Source: Phoronis australis
Taxonomy: Eukaryota; Phoronida; Phoronidae
Length of the DNA stretch: 60,000 bases
Assembly (NCBI GenBank): GCA_002633005.1
Contig: NMRA01000124.1
Location: forward strand, 515,814-575,813
Direction of reading: 5' to 3'
The translations under genes and the position numbers were made by a program. Each line of letters opens with the position of its first letter. Positions within the stretch are counted from its first letter, which is position 1. Under the pieces are notes generated by a model. The model saw only the letters and a list, made by a program, of their open reading frames with translations, did not search any database and was not told the origin of the DNA. This document shows, piece after piece, positions 24,019 to 37,779 of the stretch.

Positions 24019-24299
24019 AAGGTGGCAAGCCCTTTATTGTAACGCCGCGTTTGTGTTTGGTCGAAACAAAATTCCCTGAAATGTGCCGAACAAAGTATGG
24101 CTCGTGACTGAATCGCAGGTTCCTCATTGACATTCCACACTCTCATGCGGCTCACAAACCGATGCAATTTCTGTGCAACTTTCACGTATTTAGCAAATTT
24201 GAACACAGAGACGTTCTCAGTCAGGTTGCTGTTACTACAGCCTCCACAAATGCAACCTTTTATGACTGAAAAAAGCGGCTCTCCGCGGACTTTCCTCAC
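24019..24299 (-). CDS. THAP-type zinc finger exon
   Basis: The frame codes for a C2CH THAP domain, a DNA-binding module found in THAP proteins and P-element-like transposases. It reads KGCICGGCSN (Cys-x4-Cys-Ser-Asn start of the fold), FKFAKYVKVAQKLHRFVSRM, then the invariant tryptophan (VWNVNEEPA), ILCSAHF (the Cys-x2-His pair) and ends RRYNKGLAT, where a THAP would have the A-P-T-L-F box. An excellent donor (ACCTT/GTAAGT) follows in phase 2, which would supply the Leu or Phe of that box. The exon may start at the ATG at 24299 or after a CTTTTTTCAG acceptor with first base 24265; the latter puts the finger at the usual distance. The second and later exons were not found. It may be a host THAP gene or a transposase remnant. 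Confidence 0.6.
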
Positions 24300-27200
24300 A
24301 ACTCCCCAGTTTTAGTTTGCGGGTGCGTGTCGGGGTCTCAGACCCGATTTGAAGTGTCCGATTCAGTCAACCGGCGCAATCGTAACGGTAACTAGGGCTA
24401 ATTACTGCCGCACCCGGTCGATATGCTCGTGATATACTAGGCGACAGGCAGGGGCGCTGCACACATTTCTCTCGTCTGCTCCACTGTGCATTGAAGAAAA
24501 TTACATCATTTTTTCAAAGTAAACGGAAGCTGAGTGACAATGAAGGAACAGAAGCTGCTGGTAATATGTAAATTTTAATCAAAGCCCGAGTGAATTACTC
24601 AGAAACTCAGAATTCCCTCTTTGTCAAACATTACAATTACCCGACGATTTGAAAACCATGCACGTGGTTAACGCCAACACGAAAAATGGATTTGGTCTTT
24701 TGGACAACTGAAGACAGTTTTATACACAAAAGCTTTTCTACGAACTGGTTGCACAAAATATAAAGCGTAAAATAGACATTACGGAAAGAAGCAGGTTCGC
24801 ATGAGAACGCTGTGAACCATTAACTTCATGTGGAGAATTTCTCGCTTACACTGGTGACCGCTCAGATTCCCTAAGCCCCAGACAACATTTACGATGCCTA
24901 TTCAGCACGCCCTTTGTGTATTGAAGTACATCTGAGCTAATGAAGTGGAAAGGTAGCATTACTGTCTCAATAATGGTTGTTGTTAGTACCCCCAGTTTGG
25001 TTTTCTCTGACATTTGCAGAGTTGTAGCCTGCAACTCTGGAGAGCAGTTTTAACTTGGTACATTATAAATATTACAAAATGACTAAAAAGGTTAAAGGAG
25101 AATGCCACCCGATTTAGTTAGTCTTTTGCCTTCTTAATCGGTCTATATCCACATCGCCTCGAATCGGTCGACCTTATCTTGCCAAGAGGTGTCGCGTTAA
25201 TCTGTGAGAAACGAAGCTAGTGACGTCAGTGGTTCATCTGCAGAGTGAACGCCGCTATGTTGCGGTGCATCGTTCTTGCTTGTCCGAACTATGCATCTTA
25301 GAGGAAAGCGGGTATATCGTTTACTCGAGAGTCCGAAATGCTTAGAAAGTGTCTGTGGCCAGCAGTCGTCGACAGTGCCTGACGAATGCTGGCTTACCAA
25401 ATAACTATCGGTTGTCTGAGCTTGTTCACGGCGCCTATTCATCACTGTATTCCTGTTCGAATTGATAGCCTGCGAAACTTAACGATTCACCTGCGAAGTC
25501 TTCGTCGGGTTCGACTGATGAGCTCTCGTCTGAGTCACACGGGATTGCCGTTACCATGTCGATGTTTGTTACTGAGCGTTCTGTTTCAAAATGAATTATT
25601 CTCACCCTAACCAATGCTTATATAAAACTTAAACAAAGTCTGCCTCATTAGATGCAATTTGTAATGCCTTTGGAGTATTCTTGAGTGCAAATGATTTGAG
25701 AAGCCAGCAGTGAATAAATCACTGCGTTACCGGCTTTAGGTGCAATAAAACTGATTGATGGGACACCGAGACCGTGTGAGCTCATGCTAAATTAAGTGTT
25801 TGCTGGCAAAAACTGTTGTGAAACAACTCAGTCGATTTCCATCCCACGACCTGGTGTTATGGGAGTCTTTATTTACATTTACACTATTAAAATAATGATC
25901 GTCAATGTAGAATTTCTGCCCTGACGGTGCTATGGCCAAAGCGGAACCTGAATTCGCGGCCCCCGAGGAGTAAACAGATTTGCAGTTTCGTGGGTAATTC
26001 ACCAACATAATCACGTGCACATTACCTTGGCTCACTAGTATAGTATTTTCTCGACTGGAAGTTCAGTTTCCAACTTTCGCTGGTTTATGTTCGTGATGTC
26101 TGTTCCGAGCGACTGGCAGGCGGGATAACGAGTCAATCCGGCCGGCCGGTCGCTGCGACGGGCCTGATCGGGCTCGGAGCCACTGGCCAGGATAACATGC
26201 GTTTTGTGTGTTTAGAACTCAAAAAATCACAAGTCTAAACAACACAGATCTAGGTTCTCCTGTCTGTATCTCACGAAAAATACTTCGAATTTGTCTCCGA
26301 ACAAACCGCAAACTCCTGCTACGGACCATATTGGCCTGCTGAACTTTGTAGGCCGGTGTGTCCAAATACCGATAAATCGGTAACAGCGAAATAAAACAAG
26401 TTTTTATAAGAACTCGGTGCATTTTTAAGGGTTTTACATCGAAGTTTGATGATTTATTGGTGTTAAACGATGAATTCAAGCGATAAGCTGACACCAGTTA
26501 CCCGTGTTGTGAACTGCTGAACAGACTGCGTGTGAAACCAATTACGTCATAGGATAATTTCAACACCTCCGTCTGCCGTCAGGTGTCAGGTAACGCAACC
26601 GTACTAGGCGTTATGGAGTAGAACTACTCGATCTAAATTGATACAAATTAGGTTGTTTTTTGGGTGGCATGCTCCTTTAACTTGTGTTTATCTTCACACA
26701 GGCCACTTCCCAAAGGAACGATAAGTTTCATATTGGTTTTCTTTATTAATTTTTAATGCTTCTGCCCACTTGTTTTCTTTCTTACCGGAAACGGGTTGAT
26801 AATTTTTTACCTAAGTTTTGAACTTGAAGTACCAAAACAGTGGTAGATTTTGATCGCCAGCTAAACTTAATTAGTTAAGTTCATTGTGAACCCATCCCTA
26901 AACTTACCACATTACAGGTACACTAAACATTTCACGTGTCATTTAATTTTAATCTTTATTAGAACTCAAACCATAAAATATATACAAAAGTGCAAATATG
27001 ATAACCAAACTGAAGATTTGGAATCTCTGGACAATTTCGGTGGCATTGATTATATAACTATTCTAGCTCTTTGTCAGTAATAAAAAATGAAAAGTGGGCC
27101 CAACAACTGTTTCCTGGTCAAAAATCTGGTTAAACGAGATTGAAAGTATATTAAAAAATGAATCCATGTGATATTGTTAACTCTGATCAGCGTTTGTATA

Positions 27201-29202
27201 TCCACCGAGTATATCAATACACGCGGTAGTTTATCTTCAATCGTACCCAATGATTGTAGTTTTTAGATTAATAGTTCATCGATTTTTAAAACTCGAAAAC
27301 CATACTTGGTTGTATTTTCAGCTGAATACCGCCGTGGTGTTCGTTTATAACGAAAAGTAGTGGTTAATGCATTTTGAAAATTCGGTCAACGCGCCTCTAC
27401 AATAGCGCTTTGAGCGATTGCCTACGAGGCAAAATGTTGCTCCCTAATGATATCCTAGATCCGCTAATCCAAGTGTCTAAGCCACACCTGGTCGTCGAGG
27501 CATCAAGTAAAAACCCAAGTGAAATCTCAAGTTGTTAAGAGTTGATTGCATCTTACTTTTTATGAACTCAGTGGTCTCACAGCTTTCTGGTTGCACCTGG
27601 TGTCTTAGCTCATTTACACATTCCCTTCTTGCCTCCTGCCTAAATCACAGATTACGTAATAGGCTACTCAAGTATAAAATAACCTCATAGCAATGAAATG
27701 ATGGCAAATAATATCCACCAAGAACAGGTCACTTGGCGTATCGACTAACAAACCCGAATGTAACGCAAGTTTGCGGAGTTTTGCTATTCGGCATTGTTTT
27801 GCTCTGTTCAAAATTAAGGGTTGCGTTCCAGGCGTAATAAGGTCTAGCGAATACTCGCGAAACACTCGCCTTTCACTAGCGTGTTGATCTAGTTTTCCTC
27901 GCAAGAAACTTGGTCCACGGAACACTGCTCAGGTCGACAGATGGTCACGTGACGTCGTATTTACAAAATTCAGAGCGCTTCAGTCATCAAGCTTTTCAAG
28001 AAAATGTCTGTTAAGATTTCTATCAAAATAAGCTCTCTATTGATATGCACTTGTAACAACATAATAGTCACATTAGTTGTAAACCGAGTATCTTGATAAT
28101 CACTTAGAGACGATTCAGGTTAGACGCAGACGTTTCGGCCTGGTCCGCCAGGCCTTTTTCGATGAGTGAGGGGTTCCCGCCTTTCGCTGATTAAGTATGT
28201 TAGAATAGACGGGAGGTAAGTGTAGACCTCGGTCCCGGTTCATATTATGTGATGGAACCGTGATTAGTTTCGATTCTTAAATAAGTCGAGTACACACAAC
28301 ACTGAGGACCGAATAAAATTCACTTGAACGGAAATATTCACAGCCCCTAGTTCGACTTTTTCCACTTCGAAGTTACAACATACTAAATTTTTAAATTGCA
28401 CCAGTCCCATTGAAATAGCTAAACGGTAGGTTCAATCTTCAAAAAAAAGTCATTATGATGTTTAGAAGCCCGATAACAATTAACTTAATGATTGCAAATG
28501 TCAGTGGAATTTTGCCAAGGCACAATTATGACGATGTACATGTAACGCCTTATTTACCCAAACACAAATTACGCGAATGGCTTTCGAATCACGAATATGT
28601 TGTCATTTTCATGATTAATTACGGAGTGTGTAACGTTAGCAACCCGTCACTAAATTTGTAGCACATTAGAATCACATTAATCACGTTTGACACTTAATGA
28701 AAGACTCATTAGTGTAGGCGCAGAACCTCTTATTTTTGTAAGGCGCGCGTAAAAGACACGAATCAACGTAGATGGTTGTGTTCTTAGTCACAGTTGAAGC
28801 TCATGAAAGAAATGTTATTTGCTATCTGAGGTGCAACTTCTGTCAATAGTTGCGAACACCGTGGGCCATGAATACGTTTGAAACGTCCACGGAGTGGAAA
28901 CGTCAAAGGGCAGTCGTCTTGGGAGAGATTTCTTTCTTCATTCTCAAATATATAGAATGAGTATGCAGAAGAAAATCATGATTCAACATACCTTAGATTC
29001 ACTTTCGATAAACTAGATAAAAAAGGACCATTGTTATTCAAGCAGTTTGTTTCAACCATCAAGATGGCTTGAGAAATCATTTGGGATTGACATTAAGCGG
29101 CATATTAGTTTCATTTATGAATTGTCTACAACCCAGACATAATGCTTCGCGATTTCTGGATTTGTCATTATTTCTTTGTATGTTCTGTGTATTCTTCAAT
29201 AA

Positions 29203-29222
29203 ATATATATATATATATATAT
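29203..29222. repeat. (AT)n microsatellite
   Basis: About ten AT dinucleotides in a row in otherwise AT-rich intergenic DNA. Confidence 0.9.
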
Positions 29223-32200
29223 CACTTTAAAAAAACTTTAAAAAAACATTAAGTGGCATAATTCTGGGAGGGTTGCTAAATCCTGTCAAAACTTGAGGCA
29301 TCTTTACGCTCTTCTTCACGCTCAGTGACGTCACTGATGGTCCATTGGGGAAAGAATTAATCTTTACCACGGAAGTAAAAGGCCTGAGACATAGTTTTCG
29401 CGGCTGAATAGCTTGGTTTATGAAACAAATTGCATCATGACATCTTATCCAATGAGTAAAACGAATGTTTCTTTTACGTCCCACGCAGCGCTTATTTGCT
29501 CGATGGCTCGAACTTCGATGAGCCAAGTTAAAGGCGACTAATCTTCTCCTTGAAGAAATCGCGTAAACGTCATTCGGTCCACGAGGTTATGTTGTATTAA
29601 AATGAACATTAACGGGCCGCATTAAAGAACGAAAACGAATTGTTTTACCCTAAAACTGCTGGTAAAGTTATTCTGGGAATACACGGTCGGAAGGTCAGAG
29701 ACTCCTATGTCTGACATTCTGTCTTGAATACACTGGACTCGATGAACGCACGGCATTTCACGCTGATTGAGCTACGTACAAGTAGAAGGCACCCCACGAC
29801 GATCTAACATATATGTACCCTAGCACTGTCCATAACAATGAATCGCAATCCAGGATATGCAACGAGAAACGCTTATCAATTCGTGTCTGATTATTCTTTA
29901 ATTCTGTTCGTTAACAGGCCAACTAACATTGTATACCAAGCAACTTATTTCTTACACAAAATTAATTCAATTTTTTGAAACAACATCAATAATCCAGTTC
30001 AAAATCAGATATCGCCGCCGTGGAATTGGATAAATTTTTTTTTGTATGTCTTTCAGTTTTACTAGTCTTTCCATAAATGTCTTAACTTACTGTGTTTTTA
30101 TTGACCCGTACTGCACTAAGCGTCTCAGAATGACAAACGGGCCTAGTTCGCAAAATGTCCGTTTCCAGTTACGCGCTTAATGCAATACGGCCTTTTTAAA
30201 GCGTATGTTGGCCGTTCACTGTGTTGGTTACAACGAGCCGCTTGGAAAAGACTCAGGGGCACGTATATGTTCAGTGATCGTTATCAAGTCATAAACGTGA
30301 CCAGAGCACGTCAAATTCAAAAACCGCCTGCATACGCAAAACGGACACGTACAGTTTGCCCTTCAACCAATGTTGTTGAGATATGGTCCTTGGGTACCGG
30401 CACACATGTATATTGTCACATGGTAAATGTGCTAGCAAGCAATAAATGTCACCCGAGCTATAATTTACGATGAAATTACGATGAAAGAGAACGCTAAAAG
30501 TACGAAGTTGCGATGGTGACACACAGTGGTCTTGGCAAAGACAAACGTTACCGAGTGAACAAGAAAAGCTGTAATCTGGAAAAGAGAAGTTGTCAGGAGG
30601 TTGCCAAGAACCCGGATGCAAGTGGGCCGGTATCGGGTGGAAGTAAAACTATTGGCCCAAACACTAAAATCAAGTGAACAATAAAGTTTCGTGTTGAACT
30701 TGACTGAATTTAGACCTAGAAAACGGATAAACAGCATTTCCCTGTTGCTGCGTTGCTCCACGCAATGTAGCAATATAGAGAGTCCATGTTGGGAGTCAGT
30801 CTCCCATCTGAATAGCTATCTGATAAGAAGCCAGATCAGATCAACGTCTGATTCGCGGTCAGGCATCTGATCTAACTTTCTCTGACAACAAATCAGTCGA
30901 CAGATCGGCCCTCTGACCGTGAAAAGCCCTAAGTTGTAATTCAGCTCTGTTCAAGCACGTTGACTGCGCGACATTTGCCAAAATATTGGCACTACGCCAG
31001 TTACTAGTAAACAGTTGATTTTGGTTGCTTATAAATATCCGCATGTGAACGCCGTATAAGACCGTAAAAATCGTCTGTGTGGATCATCATGTTATCGTGT
31101 TCCAGCACAAGGTCAACTTGATCGAGCATAACGTCTACGTGGTACATGTAAGTAGAAGTTGTCGATAAAGTCCATGTCGTGCACTACATCGCTGCTGTGA
31201 ATCGTGTGCCTCACCGGTGGCAGTAGTCGACTGCTACCTTAAACAAGAGCGACGTGGTAGTCAACCAGGTCGACGATGTCAACGAACCCGCCGCATTGCG
31301 TGGTGCTTCAACACGTCGACGTGGAGTTCTTTGTTACTTGCCATTAGGAAGGCCATTTTTACACAGAGCCAGATGGGTCAGCAACGGCACAAATCTCCGG
31401 CGAAAGGCTCCCTGCACTTATCAGCCTCAACATAATAGTTTACCATTTACACAGGTTATACACAGGGTTATTATGACTTGCGTAAGTACAGAACTTCGCT
31501 CTGCACCAGTTGGTTTGAATCCTGCCGCAAGCAATTAACACGTGGCTCTACCAACAGTGGAAGCTTTGATTCTGCTGGATAAGAGATGTTTGTAGAGAGG
31601 AGTTCTCCAGGCATTACGTGATATTGTGAGAGCCAATGTGTGGATGAAGCTGTACGAACAATAATACTAATTGATATCAGGCGTATCGTGGATTTCCAGT
31701 TGATGAAAATCGGGTTACTGTGACAAAAATACGGTATATAACTAGCTATGAAACGATGGATTCCCGACCTCGACCCACATTGGATTGTGATTCTTCGGTG
31801 AATTGTGCAACAGGCCTAGGCTAGTATAAATGGCAATCGTAGAACAGAACAGAAAGTATCAAAACAGTAATCAAGACACTCAATGTATAGCTTCAATGCT
31901 CGACGATAGAAAGTTTTCGAAATTGAATTAAATGCTATTTTAGTATTCTTGTTTTGCGCTGTGTCTCGATCGTCGCCTGTATTATTCCACCGTTTAAATT
32001 CATAATTACAACATTTCACCAATGTAAATACCTAATCCTGAGATCTGCCAAATCCTCAGAATGAAAAGTTTCAGTCCGGATGAAATATTATTCTCGTTGC
32101 ATTCGCACTACTCCATTTCTCACCGTGATAGGTTAAATAATGGATACAAAGATTTCCTGCGATAACAATGGAGACATAAAACATCTCGAATAAATTAATT

Positions 32201-33749
32201 ACCTCACAATATCATACCTAAATCTGCAGTACGTCGGTCAATAGACGAAGCCCTTGTACAATAACTCCACACACCCGTTACGGCCACAAGAGGTTGTATT
32301 TATGCTGTGTAACAAACCTCTCGCTCCTATTGCTGGAATTACTAGCCGGGGCACGGAAGAAATCTGTAGAAACATCTGATTGGCTACTTCGTGATTGCCT
32401 CTCTCCTGCACTGAGGAAATGAACCAACGAATGCCGGACGAGTGCAGCTTGATGAGACTGTATTAGACTGTTTATCACGCCATAGGGACCATCGTGAATG
32501 CTATACTTATCGTAATTACCCGTCATAAGACGTATGTTTTAATGAGCTGTGCAAACGAAGAATAGGGGGTTGCATAAAATAACGCGCACGCGACTGTTCC
32601 CGCAACGAGACACGCGTTGAAAGGAAATTAATTACATTCAGATTCAGACCAAACGTGAGGTTTAAACACGCCACCACATTTCTCAGTGACTCGCTACATT
32701 TCGATAAAATACTACGTTACCGACCTTATATTGATACCTGAGTTTCATATTCCTAAAGCGATTTTTTCAGGTTCTTAGAATAGTATCCGAAAATCTTTTA
32801 TGCACCAGTCCCAAGCTTCATGCCGTCTTTATTTCCAACCACAACATGAAGCAATTTCAGACTCTCGACAGGGCACGAAATTTTGTGCATAGTTTTACTG
32901 TTAGTTTACGCGGAATAACACAAGTTTCAGCACGCCTGAGGATCTAATCTCTACTAGGTATCGGTACACGATGAACCGTGTTGCTCTATGGATTCCTGCA
33001 AACATCTCTGGGCACGCACTTTAACGAGGATTATTGAAAGAGCGTGTTTATGAAGATGTGTGCAATTGTTTTTGATAATAGACAAATCATCGAAAAAAGT
33101 GTCATCTTCTCTCTAATTGCCATGAATAAGTTAATATCACGTGATCGAAACATCCGTTCTGTGATCAACATAATATCAAAGCCACTTCTTTACGCTAGAC
33201 CAATCGCATTCGCTGCTCTTTCAAAAATATTTGAAACAATAATGAGTGCGATAGCAAGTGGCAGTAATTAATAATAGATTCATAAGTAACTACACAATGT
33301 AGTATAACTTGAAATTTAAATGCTTGGTTTGATTCTCAATTGTGCAATAAGCAATTACAGTTAGTATGCAGTGGTAATATACGTACGTCTTAGCAAAAAT
33401 TATTCGCGATAGCTTTTAATAATGCTGGAAAGCATAGCAGTTTTTCGTTTATTTACATACAGTGTACTGTAGGCTTTAATAATAAAGACACCGAAAATGT
33501 GTTTCCAATCAACGCACCTAATTATTACGACACTCAAAGTTTGAAAGAATGTTTGTAATTACATAAAGATGAGCTCAAACTTCAGAGTGTCGATATTCAG
33601 TGGCTCGACGCAAAATTTTCTTTTTGGAGACACTCTTGGTGATCTCCAAACACTTGAATGTTTTTCCGGTGTCATCTGCGTGTACTAATCATGATTGTCA
33701 ACAACCGGCAATCATTCACCTTACTCACTTCATGTACCAGCCGGCTGAA

Positions 33750-33806
33750 AAAGTCAGCAATCAACCCAGGCAACCTCGGGCACTCCAACCACTGAGCTGT
33801 CTATAC
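33750..33806 (-). repeat. tRNA-derived SINE head
   Basis: On the minus strand AGCTCAGTGGTTGGAGTGCC is a near-perfect pol III A box. GGGTTGATTGC, about 30 bp further on, is a decayed B box. The acceptor stem cannot be closed. A hairpin CACCCCTG...CAGGGGTG with GGTTCGGTTCC in its loop lies 75 bp to the right (33882-33918) and may belong to the same family. Confidence 0.5.
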
Positions 33807-35896
33807 CATATAGATATCTATGACGTATGCCATTCTGGGAATAGGTGATATATTTCATTTGAATCTAACATGGCTACTGATTCCACCCCTGGGTTCGGTT
33901 CCTGAGTCAGCTCAGGGGTGAAATTTCAGACCGGCAATAAAGCTAGTATGTAATTAAACGAAAAAATACAGTTTTCCAAAATCACTCAAATAGCTTCACG
34001 GTGTAAAGAAATCACCCATCGGGTGATATCTACTGCGAAATTATTCATTCGATAAAGGACACGTTTGAAAATAACGAATATTAATTTAAAGATACCATTT
34101 CCGAACTCTTTGCAACACAGAGGCAGTGCACTCGAAAGATGCTCTTAAATAGGATCACTTCGTAAATTACAGGGTATAAGTATTCACATTGCAGTCCTCA
34201 AATTTGTGAGAAAGAAAAACATTGATTTACACCACGGGAATTTTTAACTTAAATATCCGATAAGGAATTCTGCTGTTGTCGGTTCTAGAATCAAGAGCAG
34301 ACGATCTTCAATTTAACATTGTTTAGGGGCATTAGATCGTGAAAACTATCCACGGAATTGGTTCCTCAACAGTGAAATACAATGGTATCAATCCTAAATT
34401 TTGGTCATTTAGACCAGAAGTCCAATCTGAAGCCCATTCTGAAGCAGACAAACGTTTCAGTGGTCTTAGCTTTGACCACCCGATCTTAATTTTGGTCTTC
34501 AAAACTTTCATGAAACGGGGCCACGGCAATTTGGTCTTTTAGTAACCCCGATTTCGGTCAAAATTAACTGAGACAGAAAAGGTTTCATGAAACACGGCCC
34601 TGGTTGGACTCCGCGCTATGAAAACAACTTTTTCTCCCTGATAATGTCCTTTCTATTAAAAAGAAATGGGCAGTATTTTTTTAATTTCATTGTACAGCGT
34701 TTAGCTAACTACAACGGCAAACGTGTACCAGTCAAATTCCGGAGTGATACGGCTCTTCCAGCAGAGCGTTGCGTTACACTGCGACCGAAAAGGTTGCAGG
34801 TGCGAATCCACGCTCAGATAGATCTCAGAAAATCAGCTTTGTCGCCCTATAATGTCCCTTTTATACGTTCATTATATTTATACGTTCATCGTTAAGTACT
34901 TGAAATTGGCTAAATCATAAATACTTTTTAAATATGTAGAAACATTAATCAACGCCCAGAACTTTCACATGTATAGTAGAGAGTAATAAACTGGCTAGCC
35001 AAAGATGCCTCTCTCGGTGTAGATTAGGGTCAGCTCCGATCTACTCTGGCTCGTGATTGGTCATAGAAATGACGTCGAGTGATTATCAGTGAAGATTGGC
35101 CCCTTAACAAGGTTACGGATTGGTCCCCTCATCACGATATTTGTCTTTTACTTTTACACATTTTCAACCTCATTGTCCGCGAATACTACGCTCAGGTCAG
35201 TTTGTAATGCATCCTCAGCATTAACGCGACATAGTCAAATTTTCAACGAACCAAGTCAGTAAAGTAGCACTCAATAGTTTTTTAGCCTCGGTTGAATTTA
35301 GCACCCTTCTCTCTATTTCATTAAAAGTTGGCGTCTGCTGGATTGGCAGGACATTTTAAGTTCTGCGCTGCCGGCGTGAAGATTTGGAATGGCATTTGCT
35401 TGATTTTTGAATCTGTTCTGGGTGAAAGATTGTCAGTTTTGACCCCTTGACCCACCTTTGGCTCAGCGGTGGCTTTGTTTAAACCCTTAGTGATTGCAAG
35501 CGAGAGCTTGAAATTTAGCAAGAAATTCAGGTATCAGCTGGCGGGTTGACGCCCACTATTCACCTGGTTTACGTAATGCGGAAGGTTTTGGCAGTCTGAA
35601 CGCAATGTCTCCCAATACGTAGTAAACGCATGCAAATGGTGGAGTGGAGACGGCTGATTTGGCGCATTTTTGCTAGTTTTTTCAAGTTGCCGGCTGCACT
35701 TCCGGTAGTCGCAAAGGTGGAAAAATTGACTTTGGAATAAGTTTTTGTTTAAGTCTTTGGCCCATTATACTGCGTTTTTAGGAATTGTACAACCTGTGGA
35801 ACAAATTGTTAGAGCTGACTCGACCTGGACTTTCCAAGAACAAAAATTAGCAAAAAAAATGTTGTCACCTAACTTTGCCATGTTTTCGGCTTGCAC

Positions 35897-36006
35897 GAAG
35901 CCGACTGCGCGCTGTAGCCTGAAACGAGGCTAACCCTCGGTGATAATAAAATGGAGAAGCCGACTGCGTGCTGTAGGCTGAAACGAGGCTAAACCTCGGT
36001 GATGAT
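35897..36006 (+). repeat. Two-copy tandem duplication, period 59 bp
   Basis: GAAGCCGACTGCG, CTGTAG, CTGAAACGAGGCTAA and CCTCGGTGAT occur twice in tandem with four or five differences. It has no coding sense that I can see. Confidence 0.8.
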
Positions 36007-36786
36007 AGTAAATCACTGTCTGACATATAATTAACACACTAAGAGCAGAAGTCTTTTTAACTTCAATCCTTTGCGCCTAGTCCCTTCTACCATGCCCAAA
36101 CGCTTACACTAGTAGCTTGTCTCGAAGAGCGAAAATGCGCATCAAAGATTTTTGGGTTACAAGTCTTTCTAATCCGGAGTCCTGAAAGTGTTACGCGAGC
36201 GACCGCCTGTTCGTTAAGCTGGCAGTTGATTTTGATTGACGCCAAAGAAGATCTTAGTAGACGCTAACTGCTTACCAGTCATGATGAACTAAGGGTTTGA
36301 TTTAAAAATTACAAGGGTTTTCCCCGTTTTATGGCTTGATCTTCCAGCCCACGTGCTTGCTTTAAATATATCACCCTAAATAAAAATTGCATTTTCAATA
36401 TACAATCTAACAAAATTTGGCAGGGGTTCTCCCGTTTCAAGGTAAGGTGGGGGTACGCCAGCTCACGCGTATTTTCAACAAACTGACCAAACTGTGTCCG
36501 TCAAGGGTTACGGATGAAATTCGATTACGAGATGAATTTAGCACCGCCCGGGCCAGAAGATAACTTTGCCGCGACCACTAGATCAGAGTACAGTGCATGG
36601 GCCAGTTCCCAACGTTCCTTACATTCTATAGTTCAAGCAAAAGGCGGTTCTCTCCTTAGAACAGAAAATCACCTCTACAACACACGTGCTGTGTAACAGT
36701 GTTCTCGCGGTCTGCTCGAGTATACATAAGATGATATGATACACGATAGTGTTGACTTAGTCCACGTGGTCAATGACGATACTTTC

Positions 36787-36984
36787 TCAGTCATCAACAT
36801 CCATGCAAAGCGTAGGCTCGGCTATTTGTTTCGGTTTGATATTATATGTCAAAAGATCATCGTTCATCTGTCTAAAAGCTTCTAAATTCGTAAAAACAAC
36901 TTGACTGAACCAGCTTCCAGCGGTTACCCATTTTCTCACAAAATCTAAAAACAAGGCAGTTCTCTTCACGATCAGCCGTCCATG
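36787..36984 (-). CDS. Putative terminal exon, unknown protein
   Basis: After a CACTAG acceptor (first base 36984) a frame of about 65 codons runs to a stop. It includes RTALFLDFVRKWVTAGSWF, FTNLEAFRQMNDDLLTY and a closing CMDVDD. Composition (aromatics, balanced charge) looks like real protein. It lies about 500 bp downstream of another minus-strand candidate (37478-37696) and could be its last exon. I do not recognise a family. The polypyrimidine tract is poor and it may be chance. Confidence 0.22.
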   Translation of the reverse strand, partial: HGRLIVKRTALFLDFVRKWVTAGSWFSQVVFTNLEAFRQMNDDLLTYNIKPKQIAEPTLCMDVDD

Positions 36985-37477
36985 CTAGTGCCAGACGAGG
37001 CCTCGGGTATAAATATAAATTAATACCATCGACTGCACACGGACACTTTAACCTACGTAACGCCCGAACTCCCCACTTGACTCCCAGGCGTCAAGTTGCA
37101 CGAGTTAGTTTTTCCCAAAACACAAGTACCGTCTATTATACCGGACACCTTATAATATAGCCATCTACGTGAGATGCATAAGTGCGCTTGCGTTGTCTCG
37201 ACTGGTGTTACATACCTCGATAGACAGGTAGCTAACTTTCACTTCCAAGTCGTCCTAGCGGTGTCTTACAACGGCGCCTTTTAAAGGTTCATTGAGCTAA
37301 TACCAGGGAAGTTGAAAAACGCCTATTTATAAATGAAAATAGTGACAAAATTCCTCACCAGCATTGTTTCTTTTCATAATACAACTCTTTTGTGCTTAGT
37401 ACGTTAAACCCTGGCTTAACAATACTATCCAGATCAGGCTTTACACCTCTTAAGTTGCCGAAACAATTTCAATATTT

Positions 37478-37696
37478 TCATACAGTTTTGTTATTATTAC
37501 AAATACCGATCCTTTCTTTCACTGTTGATTGTTTTTCATTCACTTGTGCGTAATTATTCGTGGGAAAGGGGTTTGTGCATAATAAACAATTTTGGCGACA
37601 GCTACGTGCAAGTACCCACTCGATGTCATTTAAATGAGCACAAAGTTTTACGAAAATGTCTAACTCATACGGGACTTTGACGTCTGTTAACGCCAT
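37478..37696 (-). CDS. Putative start exon, unknown protein
   Basis: The ATG sits in a strong animal start context (GAAAATGG). The frame reads MALTDVKVPYELDIFVKL, CAHLNDIEWVLARSCRQN, CLLCTNPFPTNNY and on to a stop at 72 codons. The first 32 residues look like folded cytosolic protein and the remainder less so, which would fit an exon ending near codon 31-33. No consensus donor is obvious there (GTAGCT or GTACTT are possible). Function unknown. Confidence 0.25.
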   Translation of the reverse strand: MALTDVKVPYELDIFVKLCAHLNDIEWVLARSCRQNCLLCTNPFPTNNYAQVNEKQSTVKERIGICNNNKTV

Positions 37697-37779
37697 TTTC
37701 TATTGTTCAAGGCACAGAATATACTCACCAAGGGAACAGTACTTTACTCGAAATGTCTCCTGAAGATGACCTGGGATCC

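Larger units (their letters stand above)
24300..36786. other. Long stretch without a recognisable gene
   Basis: I see no exon with family resemblance here. Minor items are listed separately (AT repeat near 29203, SINE remnant at 33750, short duplication at 35897). A hairpin AGACGTTTCGGCC/GGTCCGCCAGGCC lies near 28130. Two direct copies of TTTCATGAAAC(A/G)(C/G)GGCC lie at about 34507 and 34585. A short plus-strand frame near 25255 begins like a THAP (Cys-x4-Cys-Pro-Asn) but hits a stop after about 14 codons. Confidence 0.5.

Noticed and set aside
25255-25302. THAP-like start (Met, Cys-x4-Cys-Pro-Asn) on the plus strand
   Set aside because: Stop after about 14 codons and no downstream THAP residues in any frame.
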